64,000 nt of DNA. It comes from Melieria omissa (lineage: Eukaryota > Arthropoda > Insecta > Diptera > Ulidiidae). Both the position numbers and the translations under genes were made by a program. Positions 48,093 through 64,000 of this stretch are shown here, piece after piece; positions within the stretch are counted from its first letter, which is position 1, and every line of letters begins with the position of its first letter. The notes under the pieces are model-generated. The model searched no databases. It saw only the letters and a list, made by a program, of their open reading frames with translations, and had not been told where the DNA came from. The stretch is taken from the NCBI GenBank assembly GCA_963971225.1, contig OZ020268.1, forward strand, positions 59,705,900-59,769,899. The letters are read 5' to 3'.

Positions 48093-48440
48093 TTATTCAA
48101 AGAGACCAAAGCCCATGTCGTCATCCTCCGACTCAGACTCTTCCTTCTTCTCCTCCTTTTTGGCTTCCTTCTTGTCGCCACCGGCCGCAGCAGCTGGTAC
48201 ACCAACCGCTGGGGCTGCCGCAGCAGCAGCACCACCACCAACCGGCATCGAGGAGAGTTTCTCGCGTCCCTGCTTGATCAAGTCCTCAATGGACTTGCCA
48301 TTAAGTTCCTTGACCACCTTGCTGAGACGCTCGCCATCGACCTCGATACCAACCGAGCTGAGGATCTTCTCGATGTCGGCATTCTTGGGATTCTCTTGTC
48401 CGCCGAGGACAGCCAACATGTATGCAGCCACGTAACGCAT
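48093..48440 (-). CDS. RpLP2: 60S acidic ribosomal protein P2
   Basis: 115-aa frame from ATG at 48440 (MRYVAAYMLAVLGG) to stop at 48093. It has the N-terminal dimerisation helices (ADIEKILSSVGIEV, LNGKSIEDLIKQGREKLSSMP) and an A/G-rich hinge. It ends in the invariant acidic P-protein tail SEDDDMGFGLFE, which recruits elongation factors and is the target of P-stalk ligands. With P0 and P1 it forms the ribosomal stalk. The coding region is a single exon. A 5' UTR intron (48643-48442, donor AAAA|GTAAGT, acceptor TTTTCAG) ends one base before the ATG. Confidence 0.97.
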   Translation of the reverse strand: MRYVAAYMLAVLGGQENPKNADIEKILSSVGIEVDGERLSKVVKELNGKSIEDLIKQGREKLSSMPVGGGAAAAAAPAVGVPAAAAGGDKKEAKKEEKKEESESEDDDMGFGLFE

Positions 48441-48643
48441 TCTGAAAATTTAACCAACAAAATTTCATCGTTTCAAAAATGTTTACTTGTAGAACGACGA
48501 ATCCTATATTTTTTTTCTGGAGCACCAAAATCCACATCCGCAAATATCCTAAGCATCTATGATGCTTTTCCATTGCTTTTAACGGTATTGTATGCAGCAT
48601 GACAATCGCTTCACTTCACGAACAAATTGTGAAATTTACTTAC

Positions 48644-48724
48644 TTTTAAGTCCTTTTTTTCGACACGAAACGTGTACAGCACAAGAAAATTACAACTTTC
48701 GTTTAAAAACTTTAGAACGAAAAG
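48644..48724 (-). promoter_or_regulatory. RpLP2 5' UTR exon with TOP-like start
   Basis: On the minus strand the exon ends at a consensus donor (GTAAGT at 48643). Its start is placed at a pyrimidine run, CTTTTCGTTC, near 48724, as expected for a ribosomal protein transcription start with a TOP element. The start is approximate. Confidence 0.5.
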
Positions 48725-48910
48725 ACCGATGTCAGCCAGTTGACATCTGCAGCTAACTTCCCATCACCACTGAACAATAACAGGTGATCTATTACAATAA
48801 GAAACTGTCATTTGTCAGTTGTTAAAGACTGAAATGACAACTTTGGAAATTTGATGCTGGCAGCACTAAAAAGATGCCGTATCGCACACAGGCACAGCAA
48901 TGTATACTGC

Positions 48911-49380
48911 CATGGCACAATAAACAAGGTAGTGGCAGGAAGGAGCGAATTTTATTTTTTTCTCGTCAGAGTTCGGTAGGTTGTCAGAAATTTTTGTCTG
49001 CTTTGTTTACTTTCGGCGAACAGCATGGCCACTCAACTCTTTTTCTGTGAAATTTTAAGCATGTTTGCAATGACGGAAGGATATTATTTTTCCAATTTTC
49101 GTTAACTTTTATGAATTAACGCAAAATCGGCGAACTATGGACTTAGCACTTTTGCCCCTAATTGTAAAACAACAGATTAAAACAAAGAAGCTATGTACTT
49201 TTGCTGTTAATTGGTGTATTTTTACGTTCTCGAATAGACCAAGTGGTCTATTCGATGCTGGCAATACTGTTGGCAAGAGAACCGTCCGTCCGATTTGACA
49301 ATGAACCGAACAAAAACACTAACAAAATACACGTGAATTTTTTCGCTCCTTCCTGCCACTACCTTGTTTATTGTGCCATG
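48911..49380. mobile_element. 470-bp MITE with 39-bp perfect TIRs and 8-bp target duplication
   Basis: Arms 48911-48949 and 49342-49380 are exact inverted repeats starting CATGGCACAATAAACAAGGT. TATACTGC is duplicated exactly at 48903-48910 and 49381-49388. A 24-bp palindrome (CGAATAGACCAA and its inverse) sits at about 49231-49254. It lies about 190 bp upstream of the RpLP2 start and belongs with 7559-7800 and 51043-51769. The sequence identity of the arms suggests recent insertion. Confidence 0.88.
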
Positions 49381-49388
49381 TATACTGC

Positions 49389-50501
49389 TCTCCCGCTCAT
49401 CGATTTCTGCCACTACCACTGTGTGCTGTCATCGCCATTTAGTTGCCAATTTTCTGCGATTCCGTTTGGTCGTGTTAAAAAATTTTCAGTGTGGAATTTT
49501 GTAACAAAATTTGGTGTGCCTACCAGCAGAAAAGATGGTTTAGCACTACGAAAACGACAATTGGCAATTGAAACGCATACATTCCAGCAACGAAAAATAA
49601 ATAATTCATTGGGTAAAAGCGTTCGGGTTACGCAAAACAACGAAGATTATCGGTTTCGCCTATTTTAATTTTATTTAGTGAAAGGATGATGGAAATTGGG
49701 CACTGTGTGCGAATGTGTGCTAATCGAAATTATAACTTCTGTTTCAAGTGAATGAGTCATTGTGCGTCCAATCGAAAAGAGAAAAATCAGATTGGAAATA
49801 CTTTTATTTTCTATTTTACTTGAAATTTTCATACGCAAAAAGGATTTGTATGTGGCACACCGATTTAGTAATTTTGTCCTGGCAACGCTGTTGTCAGTTG
49901 TCGTTGCTAGTACACTCGCTTCTTTCCACTCATTCGCACTTGACTTCTCCTGTGACACTGTTCTGAAATTTCTGACAATTGGATTCTTTATTATTTTTTG
50001 TTGTTGCTCTTGTTTTATCTTCTCAACTGCGTTCGCGTAGTTCGTGTTTTCGTTAAATGAAGAGAAAAATCAACCAACTGGCAACAACGAATGGTAAAAA
50101 CAAATAATCGAAAGCAGTCGAGGGCGAATCAAAACCGTAATAGATACCAACCAAAGAAGTGTGTGAAGTAAGAAAACGATTTTTTCCGAGATTCCAATTG
50201 AAAGTGCAGAAAGAAGAAAACATTGATTTGTGTAAAAATAAGCAATAATACAGTTAAAAATATATAATAATTAACCGAATTAAAAAATTGAACGTGTACT
50301 GGAAAAAAAGGAAAATATAGTAGTTGAAGTAGAGGGGTGCGGAGGCGCAGGCCAGCAAGGGAGTCGTCGTCGCTGGTCCGGAAAATTTGCAACCAAAACT
50401 TCTGCTGTCAACAGTTTCGCACCAGAGAAATCGCCAAGTAGGCGCACAGGCAAAAGCCGTAGTCGCCGCCCCCGGGCAGCAGCAACATCAGTAGCAGCAA
50501 A
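49389..50501 (+). other. shi promoter and 5' UTR region
   Basis: Upstream sequence of shibire. The last 350 bp before the ATG look like an A-rich fly 5' UTR. Short open frames here are not supported as genes. The transcription start cannot be placed. Confidence 0.4.
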
Positions 50502-62839
<12,338 letters not shown>

Positions 62840-64000
62840 GTAAGTGTCGACACCGAAACTTCTCTCAGCATGTACATAAAAACATAGCCATATATGTATG
62901 TGTTATATGCATATAAGGCAAGTGGACGCTGACACGCAGCACGACTGTGCACGGCCAACTAAGGACGGGGTTTGAGCGCTTCATGCGAGTATACGCTTCT
63001 GCTGATAAAAAACTATCGTGGCCAGCTCAAATATTATTGACTCCTCCTGACAATGGTCTATGCTATATTGCTGCATTTCAGTGCGAGTAGTTTAAAGGAT
63101 TTTTCAAATTGATCACCTGCGCCTATTTTTATTGTTTCCACTTGCCTTATTGCCATTACGACATTTTAATTTTTAATTTATGCACCGAATCCTTTGTGAA
63201 GAACTGTTGACACACTGTTGAATATAGTAAAATTGATTAGGACGTTGCATTAGCGTCTACAGGGATTCGAATTGTTGTAGAGAGCTCCCAACGAAAAGCG
63301 TGCCATTTGTTCATGTACAACTAAAAGAGATTATAAAAAATAAGCGTAACTGTTAACTGGCTGACACGCATCGAAAACCAGATTTCTAACAAATTGTTAG
63401 CTCATCACTAAACTCTACTAAAGACTAAAACTTACTGCACACGCATCAATGCGCCCAATGGCCCTCACCCTCTTTCCAAATCAACAAATAATATCTGTTT
63501 CCAGTAACTACTACAGCATTTAGTATAGTTTTTAGTTAATCAATACAGAGAATAAAATATCGCAATCAACACACAACATAAAATCAACCGAATTGCTTTA
63601 AATACCCATATAACGTAATATTTCGTATATTTCTCTGTTCTATTGAATGATTCTTCAAGCAGGAAGGACAAGAGGTTTGTTTAATTTTCTTCATAATTTT
63701 TAGTAATTATTTTGCATATTTACCAAAACGAAATGTCTCAGCAAAAATATTTGTGACACCAAAAAACAAAATAATTTTATTTAATTATCATTTTTATTTT
63801 ACTCCATTTTACTTTATTTGAAAAATCCAATGGTGAATTGGCGCTTTCGGTCATACAAATATGTATGTCGCCTTGATTTATGTCTCTTATTTATTTATTA
63901 CGTTAATTTTCTGATTGCTTCCTCACTTACACATGGAAATTGTTGGGTTTCAAAATTTTTCCATAATATATTGTATGATTTGTAGAGTGGTATTTAGCGT
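62840..64000 (+). other. shi intron after exon 9, running out of the window
   Basis: Donor GAG|GTAAGT at 62840. Contains the candidate 12-nt microexon at 63663-63674; otherwise AT-rich with nothing recognised. Confidence 0.7.
63663..63674 (+). other. shi: Candidate shi 12-nt microexon encoding EGQE
   Basis: GAAGGACAAGAG lies between an acceptor (TTCTTCAAGCAG) and a donor (GTTTGT, the same donor type used at 60439). It is phase 0 on both sides and follows ENGDE in frame. Fly dynamin is alternatively spliced just after the PH domain, so an optional acidic insert is plausible. Confidence 0.5.

Noticed and set aside
49201..49668. 155-codon frame upstream of shi
   Set aside because: Its first part lies in the 48911-49380 MITE and the translation resembles nothing known.

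Overview
The window is nuclear DNA of a higher (cyclorrhaphan) fly, most likely a tephritid fruit fly. The evidence is clear orthologues of Drosophila genes with compact 55-90 bp GT-AG introns, AT-rich introns and spacers, (CAG/AAC)n-type microsatellites, and many short inverted-repeat DNA transposons. The species call is an inference; no marker is decisive. Chc and shi are X-linked in D. melanogaster, so this is probably Muller element A.

Layout. 1-4505 (+): 3' part of an open-rectifier two-pore K+ channel (Ork1). 4506-8330: spacer packed with inverted-repeat elements. 8331-12658 (+): DHX57-type DExH RNA helicase, 8 exons, 1283 aa. 13329-17954 (+): Smc6, 17 exons, 1115 aa. 17955-20082: SINE, inverted-repeat element and a 106-bp hAT-like MITE. 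20083-21353 (-): CCDC42/CFAP73-like coiled-coil protein, 4 exons, 337 aa. 23734-32904 (-): clathrin heavy chain Chc, 1673 aa; its 14-codon first coding exon lies 3.7 kb from the rest. 33-42 kb: non-coding, with a hAT-like element, a foldback-like element and a 1.26 kb long-TIR element. 42206-43759 (+): BTB-psq transcription factor. 46412-47626 (+): mitochondrial RBFA. 48093-48440 (-): ribosomal P2, with a 5' UTR intron and a probable 3' UTR intron. 50502 to beyond the right edge (+): dynamin shibire, 9 coding exons visible plus a candidate 12-nt microexon, with an 8 kb first intron holding a P-like MITE and a Jockey-type LINE fragment.

Function. Chc and shi act in the same process, clathrin-mediated endocytosis and synaptic vesicle recycling, and are close neighbours here. 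Ork1 sets neuronal and cardiac resting potential. The other genes are housekeeping (DNA repair, helicase, ribosome, mitoribosome assembly) or axonemal.

The most unusual content is mobile: a family of three MITEs with CA(A/T)GG termini and 8-bp target duplications, a 36-bp perfect palindrome flanked by an exact 8-bp duplication (a transposon reduced to its ends), a foldback element of alternating subrepeats, and adjacent or nested long-TIR elements. I found no CRISPR array and no convincing functional tRNA gene. All homology calls come from recognising the sequences by eye; no database search was run.
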